From contig DATCKG010000038.1 in NCBI GenBank assembly GCA_036562385.1, positions 1 through 38,393 of the forward strand: a DNA stretch of 38,393 nt, given 5' to 3'. A program made the translations under genes and the position numbers. Shown one piece after another: positions 25,352 to 33,634 of this stretch. The notes below the pieces were generated by a model that did no database searches, was not told the origin of the DNA, and worked only from the letters and a program-made list of their open reading frames with translations. This DNA comes from DATCKG01 sp036562385 (GTDB lineage Bacteria; Bacillota; Sulfobacillia; Symbiobacteriales; Symbiobacteriaceae). Position 1 is the stretch's first letter; each line of letters opens with the position of its first letter.

Positions 25352-26815
25352 CTATCCAACCGTGTAGTTGGGAGCTTCCTTTGTGATCTGCACATCGTGG
25401 GGGTGGCTCTCCCGGAGCCCCGCCTGGGTGATCCGGCGGAACCGGCCGTTGCGGCGCAGTTCCTCGATGGTACGGCAACCGCAGTAGCCCATACCGGCCC
25501 GGATGCCGCCCACCAGCTGGAAGACCGTCTCCGACAGCGGGCCGCGATAGGGAACCCGACCCTCGATGCCTTCCGGCACCAGCTTGGGCGCATCCGCCTG
25601 GAAGTAGCGGTCGCCGGATCCGGCCTTCATGGCGCCCAGGGAGCCCATGCCCCGGTATACCTTGAAGGAACGTCCCTGGTAGATCTCCATCTCGCCCGGA
25701 GACTCATCGGTGCCGGCCAGGAGGCTACCCAGCATCACCGTATGGGCACCGGCGGCGATGGCCTTGACAATGTCGCCCGAGTACTTGATGCCGCCGTCGG
25801 CGATGATCGGTGTGCCCGTCTCCTCCGCGGCCTTGGCACACTCGTAGATCGCCGTGATCTGGGGAATGCCGACACCGGCAATCACCCGGGTGGTGCAGAT
25901 GGAGCCCGGTCCGATCCCGACCTTCACTGCGTCCGCGCCCGCCTCGATCAGATCCCGGGTCCCCTCCGGGGTAGCCACGTTGCCGGCGATCACCTGCAGC
26001 TTCGGGAAGTTCCGCTTCACCAGCTTCAGCGTCTCAATCACGCCCCGGGAATGGCCGTGGGCGCTGTCCAGGACCACCACGTCCACGCCCGCATCCACCA
26101 GGGCGCCCGTCCGCTCCAGCACGTCCGGGCTGACGCCGATGGCCGCGCCACACAGCAGCCGGCCCCGCTCATCCTTGGCGGAGTTCGGGTACTTCTTGGC
26201 CTTCTCGATGTCCTTGATGGTCACCAGCCCCTTGAGCACCCCGTGCTCGTCCACCAGGGGCAGCTTCTCCACCTTGTGGCGCCGCAGGATCTCCTTGGCC
26301 TGTTCCAGGGTGGTTCCCACCGGGGCGGTGATCAGCCCTTCCTTGGTCATGACGTTGGCCACGGGCTGATTCCAGTTGTCTTCAAAGCGCAGGTCGCGGT
26401 TGGTCAGGATCCCCACCAGCTTCCGGGTGCCTCTCTCCACCACCGGCACGCCGGAAATCCGGTAACGGGCCATCAGCTCCAGCGCCTTGTCCACCATGTC
26501 ATCCGGGTGGACGAAGATCGGGTCGGTGATAACGCCGTGCTCCGACCGCTTTACCTTGTCCACCTCTTCGGCCTGCTGCTGGATGGACATGGACTTGTGG
26601 ATGATGCCGATCCCGCCTTCCCGAGCCATGGCGATGGCCATGCGGGCCTCGGTCACGGTGTCCATGGCGGCGGAGATCAGGGGAATGTTCAGCTTAATGG
26701 TTTTCGTCAGCTTCGTAGTCAGGTCCACGTCCCGTGGAAGCACTTCCGACCGGGCGGGCACGAGCAGCACGTCGTCAAAGGTAAGTGCTTCCGGCCCGAA
26801 TTTCTCGTCCATCAA
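25352..26815 (-). CDS. guaB: Inosine-5'-monophosphate dehydrogenase
   Basis: A 487-residue enzyme of standard length that oxidises IMP to XMP with NAD, the committed step to GTP. The barrel is interrupted by a tandem CBS pair (about residues 95-205) that usually senses purine nucleotides. The catalytic loop GIGPGSICTTR places the nucleophile at C307. IADGGIKYSGD, YRGMGSLGAM and the flap region with GYCGCRTIEEL follow. GGAGGT stands 8 bases before TTG 26815 and 11 before ATG 26812, so either may start the protein. A strong promoter lies upstream and a terminator downstream, so it is a single-gene unit. Confidence 0.98.
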   Translation of the reverse strand: MMDEKFGPEALTFDDVLLVPARSEVLPRDVDLTTKLTKTIKLNIPLISAAMDTVTEARMAIAMAREGGIGIIHKSMSIQQQAEEVDKVKRSEHGVITDPIFVHPDDMVDKALELMARYRISGVPVVERGTRKLVGILTNRDLRFEDNWNQPVANVMTKEGLITAPVGTTLEQAKEILRRHKVEKLPLVDEHGVLKGLVTIKDIEKAKKYPNSAKDERGRLLCGAAIGVSPDVLERTGALVDAGVDVVVLDSAHGHSRGVIETLKLVKRNFPKLQVIAGNVATPEGTRDLIEAGADAVKVGIGPGSICTTRVIAGVGIPQITAIYECAKAAEETGTPIIADGGIKYSGDIVKAIAAGAHTVMLGSLLAGTDESPGEMEIYQGRSFKVYRGMGSLGAMKAGSGDRYFQADAPKLVPEGIEGRVPYRGPLSETVFQLVGGIRAGMGYCGCRTIEELRRNGRFRRITQAGLRESHPHDVQITKEAPNYTVG

Positions 26816-26865
26816 CGGCTGTTACCTCCACACTCAGCAGGTTACTGCCCTAAAAAGTTTCACGC

Positions 26866-26894
26866 ATTGTAGCATACCCCGTCACACCGGTCAA
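26866..26894 (-). promoter_or_regulatory. SigA-type promoter of guaB
   Basis: On the minus strand TTGACC (26889-26894), 17 bases, TACAAT (26866-26871), near consensus. It begins about 50 bases before the guaB start codon and just after the stop of the hydrolase gene. Confidence 0.8.
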
Positions 26895-26924
26895 TCGGTC
26901 CTGTCGCCGGCTATCGAAACCCCG

Positions 26925-27782
26925 TCAGGCCCCCGCAGGCAGAGTCCGCTCGAGAAACGCCCGGATCCGCTCCAGCACCTCCGGCAACCGCTTGATGGAG
27001 TCGTGGGTCGCCCCTTCCACCAGCAGGGTCTCCGCCCGAGCCCCGGCGGCCCGGCAGAGCCGGTGAAAGTGGGCCACCGGCACCACCTCATCGGCCGAAC
27101 CGTGAATCAGCAGGAGCGGACACCGGACCTCCGTCACCCGCCGCTCGGGAGCCATGCTGTCGAGGCTGCAGGCCAGGGTGGCCTCCATGTACGGACGCAC
27201 CCGGGGAAAGACCCGTTCCACCGGCACTCCCTGGGAGCGAAGCAGATCCACCATGGCCTCCGCCGGGTGGGCCGGCGATGCCAGGGCCACTGCCGCGTCC
27301 ATCACGCCGTCGGCCGCGGCCAGGATCGTTCCGGCGGCCCCCAGGGAGTGTCCCACCACCGCCACCCGGGGCGCCCGGCGACGGGCAAAGGCCACGGCTG
27401 CTGCCACGTCCTCGGCAAACTGCTGCGCGCTGCAGACCGGGAACCAGTCGCTGTTGCCATGGCTCCTGGCGCTGTACAGCAAAACCGCGAACCCCCGCTC
27501 CAACAGCGGGGGGACCAGCGGCTGCATGCGCAGGGCATGGCTCGTCCAGCCGTGGGCCAGTACCACACAGCGGTCCGGATCCGCCCCTTCTTCCGGGCGG
27601 ATCCACCACCCCCTGCAGAACAGCCCCTCCTTTGTGGGAAACTCCACCGGCTCCGCCGCTCCCCCCGTCTCCAGCTCTCCCGACATGGGCTGGGGACAGG
27701 GGCGGAGCAGGGCCCGGGCCAGCCGGGGCGGGTCGGCCAGGCTCAGCATCAGCATGGCAAGTTTCTGCCCGAACTTCAACAT
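26925..27782 (-). CDS. Alpha/beta hydrolase, serine-hydrolase type
   Basis: A 285-residue alpha/beta hydrolase. The oxyanion region is LAHGWTSHA. The nucleophile is S146 in VVGHSLGAA, and the triad is completed by D231 (IHGSADEVVP) and H260 (GATHDS). The first 25 residues are hydrophobic to amphipathic (KLAMLMLSLADP) and may attach it to the membrane, though no signal-peptide cleavage site is evident. It resembles the YqkD/serine aminopeptidase-like group with unknown substrate, probably an ester or lipid. The ATG follows GGAGAGGGG. It comes 45 bases after murC in the same direction and may be the last gene of that operon. Confidence 0.88.
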   Translation of the reverse strand: MLKFGQKLAMLMLSLADPPRLARALLRPCPQPMSGELETGGAAEPVEFPTKEGLFCRGWWIRPEEGADPDRCVVLAHGWTSHALRMQPLVPPLLERGFAVLLYSARSHGNSDWFPVCSAQQFAEDVAAAVAFARRRAPRVAVVGHSLGAAGTILAAADGVMDAAVALASPAHPAEAMVDLLRSQGVPVERVFPRVRPYMEATLACSLDSMAPERRVTEVRCPLLLIHGSADEVVPVAHFHRLCRAAGARAETLLVEGATHDSIKRLPEVLERIRAFLERTLPAGA

Positions 27783-27827
27783 GCCTCTCCCCTCTCCAGC
27801 CCGGGGGCCGGCTTCCCGGGAGAATGG

Positions 27828-29234
27828 CTACACCACCTGGCTCCGTTCCTTCAGTTCCCGGGCCAGATCCCTGGCCACGGTCCAGATGTCGCCCGCCCCC
27901 ATGGTGAGCACCGTATCTCCCGGCCGCACCGTCCGCAGCAGCAGCTCGACGATGGCCTGTTTGTCGGACAGCAGCGTCACCTTCTGCCCGGTAGCCGCCT
28001 CAATCCGCTGCGCCAGCACCGCGGCGTTCACTTCGGGAATCGGCTGCTCTCCGGGGGGGCTGTAGATCTCCGTCAGAATCAGAATATCCGCATCCCGAAA
28101 GGCCGTGGCAAACTCATCAATCAGCCAGCGTGTGCGGGAATAGCGCTGCGGCTGGAAGACCGCCACCACCCGCCGGCCGGCCCGCTCCCGGGCCGCCGCA
28201 AGGGTCGCCCGGATCTCGGTGGGATGGTGCGCATAGTCGTCCACTACAAGAATATCGTTTATATCAGCATACACCTGATAGCGCCGTTTGGCATTGCCAA
28301 ACCCGCGCAAGATCTCCCGCATCGTCTCGAAGGAAAGGCCCAGGTGCTGACCCACCGCCAAGGCGGCCAGCGAGTTCAGCGCGTTGTGGCGGCCGGGAAT
28401 CGGCAGCTTTACCCGCCCCAGATAGGCGCCCTGATGCCAGCAGTCGTAGGCGATGCCGCACTCCCAGGGCTCGATCTGCCGGGCCTGCCAGTCGGCCTGA
28501 TCGTCCGTGCCGTAAAAGACCACCCGGGGGCCGTCGGGCCGCTGCCGCAGCTCCTCCCCCAGCACCCGGAGCGTCGGATCGTCCGCGCAGAGCACCGCCA
28601 GCCCTCCCGGCTTCACCTGGCTGAGGAACTGGCGGAAACCGGCCACAATCTCCTCAAACCGGCCGCCCCAGTGCTCCAGGTGCTCCGGCTCCACGTTGGT
28701 CACCACCGCGATGGCCGGATAGTAGCGCAGGAAGGAGCGGTCGCTCTCGTCGGCCTCCGCCACCACGTAGAGGCCCTTCCCCGCCTTGCCGGTGCCGCCG
28801 AAGGCCTCCATTTCACCGCCCACCAGCACGGTGGGATCCATCCCGCCCCGCTCCAGGAGCGTGGCCACCATGGCAGTGGTGGTGGTCTTGCCGTGTGTAC
28901 CCGCCACCGCAATCCCCTGGCGTGGGTTGAGCAGTTCTGCCAGCAGCTCGGACCGGTGCATCACCCGCAGTCCCCGCTGCCGAGCTGCCACCAGTTCCGG
29001 GTTGTCCGCCGGGACCTGCGTGCTGTAGACCACCCAGTCAGCTCCTTCGATATGCGCCGCATCATGTTCTCCAATGTAGACTTCAGCGCCGGCTTCCCGC
29101 AGGCGTTCCGTCCGGGCTGAAGCCACCACGTCGGATCCTGATACTTTCACGCCGGACTGGACCAGCACTGTGGCCAGACCGCTCATGCCATAACCACCGA
29201 TGGCGATGAAGTGAACCTTTCGGGCGTTCAGCAC
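27828..29234 (-). CDS. murC: UDP-N-acetylmuramate--L-alanine ligase MurC
   Basis: A 468-residue Mur ligase that adds the first amino acid of the peptidoglycan stem to UDP-MurNAc at the expense of ATP. The N-terminal nucleotide domain begins with HFIAIGGYGMSGLA. The ATP P-loop is GTHGKTTTT at residues 112-120. EADESDRSFL and TNVEPEHLEHWG belong to the central domain, and DDYAHHPTEI with FQPQRYSRT to the C-terminal domain. The usual GGxGMSG reads GGYGMSG, which is normal for MurC. GTG start with AAGGGGGAA upstream. murB, ftsQ and ftsZ are not adjacent, so it is outside a division-wall cluster. Confidence 0.97.
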   Translation of the reverse strand: MLNARKVHFIAIGGYGMSGLATVLVQSGVKVSGSDVVASARTERLREAGAEVYIGEHDAAHIEGADWVVYSTQVPADNPELVAARQRGLRVMHRSELLAELLNPRQGIAVAGTHGKTTTTAMVATLLERGGMDPTVLVGGEMEAFGGTGKAGKGLYVVAEADESDRSFLRYYPAIAVVTNVEPEHLEHWGGRFEEIVAGFRQFLSQVKPGGLAVLCADDPTLRVLGEELRQRPDGPRVVFYGTDDQADWQARQIEPWECGIAYDCWHQGAYLGRVKLPIPGRHNALNSLAALAVGQHLGLSFETMREILRGFGNAKRRYQVYADINDILVVDDYAHHPTEIRATLAAARERAGRRVVAVFQPQRYSRTRWLIDEFATAFRDADILILTEIYSPPGEQPIPEVNAAVLAQRIEAATGQKVTLLSDKQAIVELLLRTVRPGDTVLTMGAGDIWTVARDLARELKERSQVV

Positions 29235-29280
29235 CTGGTTTCCCCCTTAGTGGGCCGTCATCGCGGCAAACTGTTCAGCG

Positions 29281-29811
29281 TCAGCGCTGCCGTGTAAGCG
29301 GCTGCAGTTCCTCCATGTAACGCCGGCCGTTGCGCCGGTAGACCTCGGCGCCGCGCCGGATCATCGCCAGTTCCTTTTCCCCCACGGGGCGCACCACCTT
29401 CGCCGGCCGTCCCATGATCACCGAGCCGTCCGGGAACTCCTGGTGCTCCGTAATCAGGCTCCCTGCGGCCACCAGGCAGCGGGAGCCGATTTTCGCGCCG
29501 GTGAGGATCACCGAACCCATGCCGATCAGCGTCTCATCGCCGATCTGGCAGCCGTGAATCACACAACTGTGACCGATGGTCACATTCTCCCCGATCAGGG
29601 CCGGATAACCGGGATCGCAGTGAATCACCGTGCCGTCCTGCACGTTGGTTCCCCGGCCGACCACAATCCGGTCCGTATCCCCCCGGAGCACCGTGTTGAA
29701 CCAGATGCTGGCCTCCTCGGCCACCTGCACCCGTCCCACCACCTGTGCATCCGGGGCAATCCAGACCCCCTCCGCCACCTCCGGTTCCCATTCACCCAGC
29801 CGGTACAGCAC
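29281..29811 (-). CDS. Gamma-carbonic-anhydrase family protein (left-handed beta helix)
   Basis: A 176-residue protein built of hexapeptide repeats that form a left-handed beta helix, with a C-terminal helix. The three metal histidines of gamma carbonic anhydrases are present: H64 (TVIHCD), H81 (IGHSCV) and H86 (VIHGCQ). The family also includes YrdA, CaiE and PaaY, and many members show no proven carbonic anhydrase activity, so the reaction is uncertain. GTG start with GGGGAGGG upstream. It lies between a second beta-helix protein and murC, all in the same direction. Confidence 0.92.
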   Translation of the reverse strand: MLYRLGEWEPEVAEGVWIAPDAQVVGRVQVAEEASIWFNTVLRGDTDRIVVGRGTNVQDGTVIHCDPGYPALIGENVTIGHSCVIHGCQIGDETLIGMGSVILTGAKIGSRCLVAAGSLITEHQEFPDGSVIMGRPAKVVRPVGEKELAMIRRGAEVYRRNGRRYMEELQPLTRQR

Positions 29812-29890
29812 GCTGCCACCCTCCCCATAACACTATGCAGTCGGATGCCCGCGGGGCTCAGGGTTCCCGGCATCCTCTCATCTATATGGC

Positions 29891-30397
29891 TCACTCAGCC
29901 GGCGTAGGAGGCGCCTCCAGGGGCCGGATCACCCGCACCGGGACCCCTCCTGCCAGGACCCCCGGCGGCACATCCTTATTGACTAACGTCATGGCGGAAA
30001 CCTCCGCCCCCTCTCCGATCACCACCCCGGGCAAGATGGTGGTGTTGGCCCCGATCATGGCATTCCGGCGGATCACCACCGGTCCGATGCGGGCGCCCCG
30101 TACCAAAAATTCGTGGCAGAGGATCACCGAGTTGTAGCCCACCACCACATTATCCTCGATGGTGATCAGGTGCGGGTAAAAAATGTCAAAGACCACCGCC
30201 AGCCCGATGGATACATTCTTCCCAATCTTCGCTCCGGTGAGCCGGTAAAGAAAGACCTTCAGGTTCAGCGATGGCGCGTACTTTGCCAGATAGATGCACA
30301 GAAAGTTCCAGACCACCCGCAGTGGGTGAACCATCTTTGGCCAGTATTGCAGGGAATTCAGCGGGCCATACTGGGGCAGCGTCGTCAGCCTTCGCAC
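29891..30397 (-). CDS. Left-handed beta-helix acyltransferase-like protein
   Basis: A 168-residue protein. Residues about 50-160 are hexapeptide repeats (TGAKIGKNVSIG, TIEDNVVVGYNSVI, GARIGPVVIRRNAMIGANTTILPG) as in the Maa/LacA/CysE acetyltransferase group. The first 50 residues contain a hydrophobic helix (VVWNFLCIYLAKYAPS), unlike plain maltose acetyltransferases, and suggest membrane contact. The likely catalytic histidine is in VILCHEF. The acceptor is unknown; the neighbours are wall and tRNA genes. I chose GTG 30397, a few bases after GGGGGGAG; a longer frame reaching 30463 would overlap tsaD and lacks a ribosome site. Confidence 0.85.
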   Translation of the reverse strand: MRRLTTLPQYGPLNSLQYWPKMVHPLRVVWNFLCIYLAKYAPSLNLKVFLYRLTGAKIGKNVSIGLAVVFDIFYPHLITIEDNVVVGYNSVILCHEFLVRGARIGPVVIRRNAMIGANTTILPGVVIGEGAEVSAMTLVNKDVPPGVLAGGVPVRVIRPLEAPPTPAE

Positions 30398-30449
30398 CAG
30401 AGGCTCCCCCCGCTTCGTGCATCGGCCTGCGGGCTCCGGCCCCGGCCCT

Positions 30450-31457
30450 CTACAGGAGTCCAAGACTGGGTACGGCGTTCAAATCCAGTTCGTGCCGAAC
30501 TCCCGCCTGCCAAAGGAGATGGCCGGCGGCCGCGATCATCGCGGCGTTGTCCGTGCACAGCGCAGGCGGCGGATAGCTCAGCCGGATTCCCTCCGGCTCC
30601 AGCGCCTCCGCCATCGTCCGGCGGAGCGCCTGGTTGGCGGCCACCCCGCCGGCCAGGATCACCTGACGCACCCGTTTCGCCCGGGCCGCCTGCACCGTTT
30701 TTTCCGTCAGCGCACGGACCACCGCCCACTGAAAGCTGGCTGCCAGATCGGCCCGCTGCTGGTCGCTCAGCGGCCCGGTCCGCTGTACGTACTGCAGCAC
30801 CGCGGTCTTCAGGCCGCTGAAGCTGAAGTCATAAGGACCCTCGGTGTGGGCCACCGGCAGCGGAACCGCCTCCGGATCCCCCTGGGCCGCCAGGCGCTCC
30901 ACCGCCGGCCCGCCGGGGTAGCCGAGCCCCACCGACCGGGCCACCTTGTCGAAGGCCTCCCCCGCGGCATCGTCCCGGGTGCGTCCCAACAGTTCCATGT
31001 GCTGAGGATCTTCCATATAGATCAGGTCGGTATGTCCCCCGCTGACCACCAGGCAGACCAGCGGGAAAGTGGGCAGTTCATCGGTCAGAAAGTTGGCGGC
31101 GATGTGCCCGTGCAGGTGGTTGACGCCGATCAGCGGCTTGCCGGCGGCCCAGGCCATCGCCTTGGCGGCACTGAGCCCCACCAGCAGGGCGCCCACCAGC
31201 CCGGGGCCGTAGGTGACGGCAATGGCATCCACGTCCGCCAGGGTGACCCCGGCCACCGCCAGCGCCTCCCGGACCGTAGGCAGAATCATTTCCAGGTGCT
31301 TGCGGGAGGCGATCTCCGGCACCACCCCGCCGTACTTCTTGTGCAGGTCCGCCTGGCTGGCGATGATGTTGGACAGCACCCGGCGGCCGCCTGCCACCAC
31401 TGCGGCTGCCGTCTCGTCACAGGATGATTCGATGCCGAGGATAAGGGAATCTGCCAA
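30450..31457 (-). CDS. tsaD: tRNA N6-adenosine threonylcarbamoyltransferase TsaD
   Basis: A 335-residue ASKHA-fold enzyme, formerly Gcp. With TsaB and TsaE it transfers threonylcarbamoyl to A37 of ANN-reading tRNAs (t6A). ILGIESSCDETAAAVV opens the protein; the metal histidines H114 and H118 are in HLHGH; SGGHTDL, GEAFDKVAR, the FSFSGLKTAV segment and LCTDNAAMIAAAG near the end are family marks. The start is TTG with AAGGAG about 11 bases upstream. Its partners tsaB and tsaE lie just upstream in the same run of genes, with rimI and rnhA between. TsaC/Sua5, which makes the donor, is not in the window. Confidence 0.98.
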   Translation of the reverse strand: MADSLILGIESSCDETAAAVVAGGRRVLSNIIASQADLHKKYGGVVPEIASRKHLEMILPTVREALAVAGVTLADVDAIAVTYGPGLVGALLVGLSAAKAMAWAAGKPLIGVNHLHGHIAANFLTDELPTFPLVCLVVSGGHTDLIYMEDPQHMELLGRTRDDAAGEAFDKVARSVGLGYPGGPAVERLAAQGDPEAVPLPVAHTEGPYDFSFSGLKTAVLQYVQRTGPLSDQQRADLAASFQWAVVRALTEKTVQAARAKRVRQVILAGGVAANQALRRTMAEALEPEGIRLSYPPPALCTDNAAMIAAAGHLLWQAGVRHELDLNAVPSLGLL

Positions 31458-31472
31458 GGATATGTCAGCTCC

Positions 31473-31922
31473 TTAAGGCTCCGGGGCGCCTGCCGCGCCG
31501 CGGGAGGCAATGGCCCTCCGGGCCAGTTCGTCGCAGCGATTATTGTACGGATTGTCGGCGTGCCCCTTCACCTTGATCCATTCCACCTGGTGCGGCGCCA
31601 TGACCCGCAGAAGTTCCTGCCAGAGGTCCTGGTTTTCCACCGGTTCCTTGCGGGCCGTCACCCAGCCATTATGAAGCCACTTGTCCACCCAGCCCTGGCG
31701 AAAGGCGTTCACCAGGTAGGCGCTGTCGCTGTACAGCTTCACCCGGCAGGGCACCTTCAGGGCCCGCAGGGCCTCGATGGCCGCTGTCAGTTCCATCCGG
31801 TTGTTGGTGGTCTCCGGCTCGTAGCCCCACAGTTCCCGGCGCTTGTCGCCGGCCACCAAGATGGCTGCCCAGCCCCCGGGGCCGGGATTGCCGGAACAGG
31901 CACCGTCCGTGTAAATCGTCAC
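31473..31922 (-). CDS. rnhA: Ribonuclease HI
   Basis: A 149-residue RNase HI of normal length, which cuts RNA in RNA-DNA hybrids. All catalytic residues are present: D6 in YTDGACSGNPG, E44 in NRMELTA, D66 in YSDSAYL, H121 in VKGHADN and D131 in RCDELA. The basic handle region (about 72-92, KWLHNGWVTARKE) is present, as in the E. coli type. The GTG start has only a weak purine stretch upstream. It sits between rimI and tsaD inside the t6A gene group, an unusual place; 15 bases separate it from tsaD, so co-transcription is likely. Confidence 0.96.
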   Translation of the reverse strand: MTIYTDGACSGNPGPGGWAAILVAGDKRRELWGYEPETTNNRMELTAAIEALRALKVPCRVKLYSDSAYLVNAFRQGWVDKWLHNGWVTARKEPVENQDLWQELLRVMAPHQVEWIKVKGHADNPYNNRCDELARRAIASRGAAGAPEP

Positions 31923-31955
31923 ATCCCGCAGCCTGGATGCCAGTGAATTCGCCCC

Positions 31956-32444
31956 CTATTGCTGGCCCTCAGCAGCCGCCTGCTCAGCCAGCGGCTCCTT
32001 CCACATGACAATCGCATCCTCGCCGGTGTCGGTGTAGTACCCCTTGCGCACCGCCCCCGGGGCCGTGACAAAGCCCAGCTTCTCATACAGATTCCGGGCC
32101 GGGGTGTTGGATACCCGTACCTCCAGGGTCATCCGCTCGGCACCCCGCTCCGCAGCCAGTTCGATCAGCCGGCGCATGATCCGCTCGCCCAGGCCCTGCC
32201 CGCGGTGGTCCGGATGGACAGCGATGTTGGTGACGTGGGCCTGATCGGCGATCACGTGCATGCCGCCGTAGCCCACCACCTGCTCACCCCGCCGGGCGAC
32301 GATGTACACCGCGAAGGGCTGCATCAGCTCCACCAGGAAGTCCCGTCGGGACCAGGGAGTCAGAAAGGAAAGCCGCTCCACCTCCATGACCCCGTCCAGA
32401 TCCGTGAGGGTCATGGGGAAGAGGCCTGTCTCCTCGCTTCCCAT
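31956..32444 (-). CDS. rimI: Ribosomal-protein-alanine N-acetyltransferase RimI-like (GNAT)
   Basis: A 162-residue GNAT acetyltransferase. The acetyl-CoA loop is HPDHRGQGLGERIMRRL (motif A) and the C-terminal VSNTPARNLYEKLGFV is typical of RimI, which acetylates the N-terminal alanine of ribosomal protein S18. The adjacent tsaB-tsaE genes support RimI over other GNATs, since this order is common. I use ATG 32444, which follows GGCGGAG and gives a full first strand; it overlaps tsaB by 34 bases. ATG 32414 forms an ATGA overlap with the tsaB stop and is a possible shorter start. Confidence 0.92.
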   Translation of the reverse strand: MGSEETGLFPMTLTDLDGVMEVERLSFLTPWSRRDFLVELMQPFAVYIVARRGEQVVGYGGMHVIADQAHVTNIAVHPDHRGQGLGERIMRRLIELAAERGAERMTLEVRVSNTPARNLYEKLGFVTAPGAVRKGYYTDTGEDAIVMWKEPLAEQAAAEGQQ

Positions 32445-33148
32445 AGCGTCTCCGCCTCGCTTTTTTTCAGGTAGAGGGGAGTCAGGGCGTCAGGCGGAAC
32501 CGCCCTGCCCCGGGCCAGGTCCGCCGCACCTACCATGGCCACCGCCCAGCCCCGGGGAAGCATGGCCCCCGGCGGAGCCAACCGCAGGGCATCCCCCAGC
32601 CCCAGGGTCGGGCCGTAGGAAACCGCCACATCCCCGCATACGGTGACCGGGCCCCGGGCTACCGCCCGCTCGGTCCGCAGCCTGTGCAGCAGTTCGGCCA
32701 GGCGGTCCAGCGACAGGTGAGACGGCCCTACCAGTTCCTCCCAGGCGGCCGGATCCCGCCCGCCGGCCGCGTAGATTCCGGCGTAAACCTGGCCCCGCCT
32801 GGCGTCCAGGAGGCTGACCACCAGCCCCTCCTGCGCACCCGTGCCGTAGGCCATGGCCTTGAGGGTACAAACGCCGACGCAGGGCTTGTCCAGCGCAAAA
32901 GCCAGCCCCTTGGCGGTGGCCAGTCCGATCCGCAGACCAGTAAAGGAACCAGGCCCCACTCCCACTGCCACGGCATCCAGGTCCCGGCGGTCCAGCCCGC
33001 TTTCCTTCAGCGCCTGGGCCACCAGCGGCATCAGACGGGTACTGTGGGCCCGGGGCACTTGCAAGGTCAGTTCCGCCAGCACCCTCTCCCCGTCCACCAC
33101 CGCCACCGTGCAGGCCGAAGTTGCGGTGTCAAGCGCCAAAATCCGCAT
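32411..33148 (-). CDS. tsaB: tRNA threonylcarbamoyladenosine biosynthesis protein TsaB
   Basis: A 245-residue ASKHA-fold partner of TsaD. MRILALDTATSACTVAV starts the protein, and GVGPGSFTGLRIGLATAKGLA (about residues 63-83) is the conserved family core. TsaB lacks its own catalysis; it pairs with TsaD and brings in TsaE. Its start overlaps the end of tsaE by 20 bases and its end overlaps rimI, so the three are tightly coupled. The C-terminal 60 residues end in a YLKKSEAE stretch, where family members often close with YLRRSEAE. Confidence 0.96.
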   Translation of the reverse strand: MRILALDTATSACTVAVVDGERVLAELTLQVPRAHSTRLMPLVAQALKESGLDRRDLDAVAVGVGPGSFTGLRIGLATAKGLAFALDKPCVGVCTLKAMAYGTGAQEGLVVSLLDARRGQVYAGIYAAGGRDPAAWEELVGPSHLSLDRLAELLHRLRTERAVARGPVTVCGDVAVSYGPTLGLGDALRLAPPGAMLPRGWAVAMVGAADLARGRAVPPDALTPLYLKKSEAETLWEARRQASSP

Positions 33149-33614
33149 GCATCAAGTCCTCCAGCAGCCGGGCGTAGCGGGGCGACCCGGAAAAGGTCAG
33201 CACCCGCTCCTGCTCGCCCGAGCCATAGCTCAGCTCAATACAGAGAAACTCCTCCGGCCACAGCGGCCGGATTCGGTCAGCCCACTCCACGAGGTTGACC
33301 CCATCTCCATAAAAGTACTCCTCGTAACCAAGCCCGTCCAGTTCCTCTGGATCGCTCAGCCGGTAGACGTCCCAGTGGTAGACAGGCAGGCGCTGTCCTT
33401 CGTATTCCCACAGGAGGGTGAAGGTCGGGCTGCCCCCGGTCCGCTTCACCCCCAGCCCCGCCAGAATCCCGGCGGCCAGCTGGGTCTTGCCGGCGCCCAG
33501 GTCGCCCACCAGCGCCACGAAATCCCCTGCCTGCAGCCGCTCGCCCAGGTAACGGCCTACCCGCAGGGTCTCTTCCGGACTCCGGGTCACCAGCCGTACC
33601 AGCTTCCCCTCCAT
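33129..33614 (-). CDS. tsaE: tRNA threonylcarbamoyladenosine biosynthesis ATPase TsaE
   Basis: A 161-residue P-loop ATPase that drives turnover of the TsaB-TsaD complex. The Walker A motif GDLGAGKT is at residues 37-44, followed by SPTFTLLWEYEG and HWDVYRLSDPEEL, both typical of TsaE (YjeE). LVEWADRI near residue 110 is also conserved. The ATG has AGAGGTGAA upstream. It follows fabI by 20 bases and is translationally coupled to tsaB through a 20-base overlap. Together with tsaB and tsaD it completes the bacterial t6A transfer machinery within one gene run. Confidence 0.97.
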   Translation of the reverse strand: MEGKLVRLVTRSPEETLRVGRYLGERLQAGDFVALVGDLGAGKTQLAAGILAGLGVKRTGGSPTFTLLWEYEGQRLPVYHWDVYRLSDPEELDGLGYEEYFYGDGVNLVEWADRIRPLWPEEFLCIELSYGSGEQERVLTFSGSPRYARLLEDLMHADFGA

Positions 33615-33634
33615 GGTCGGTCTTCACCTCTGTG

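Noticed and set aside
29844..29873. Imperfect hairpin between the two beta-helix genes as a terminator
   Set aside because: Stem has several mismatches and no T run on either strand.
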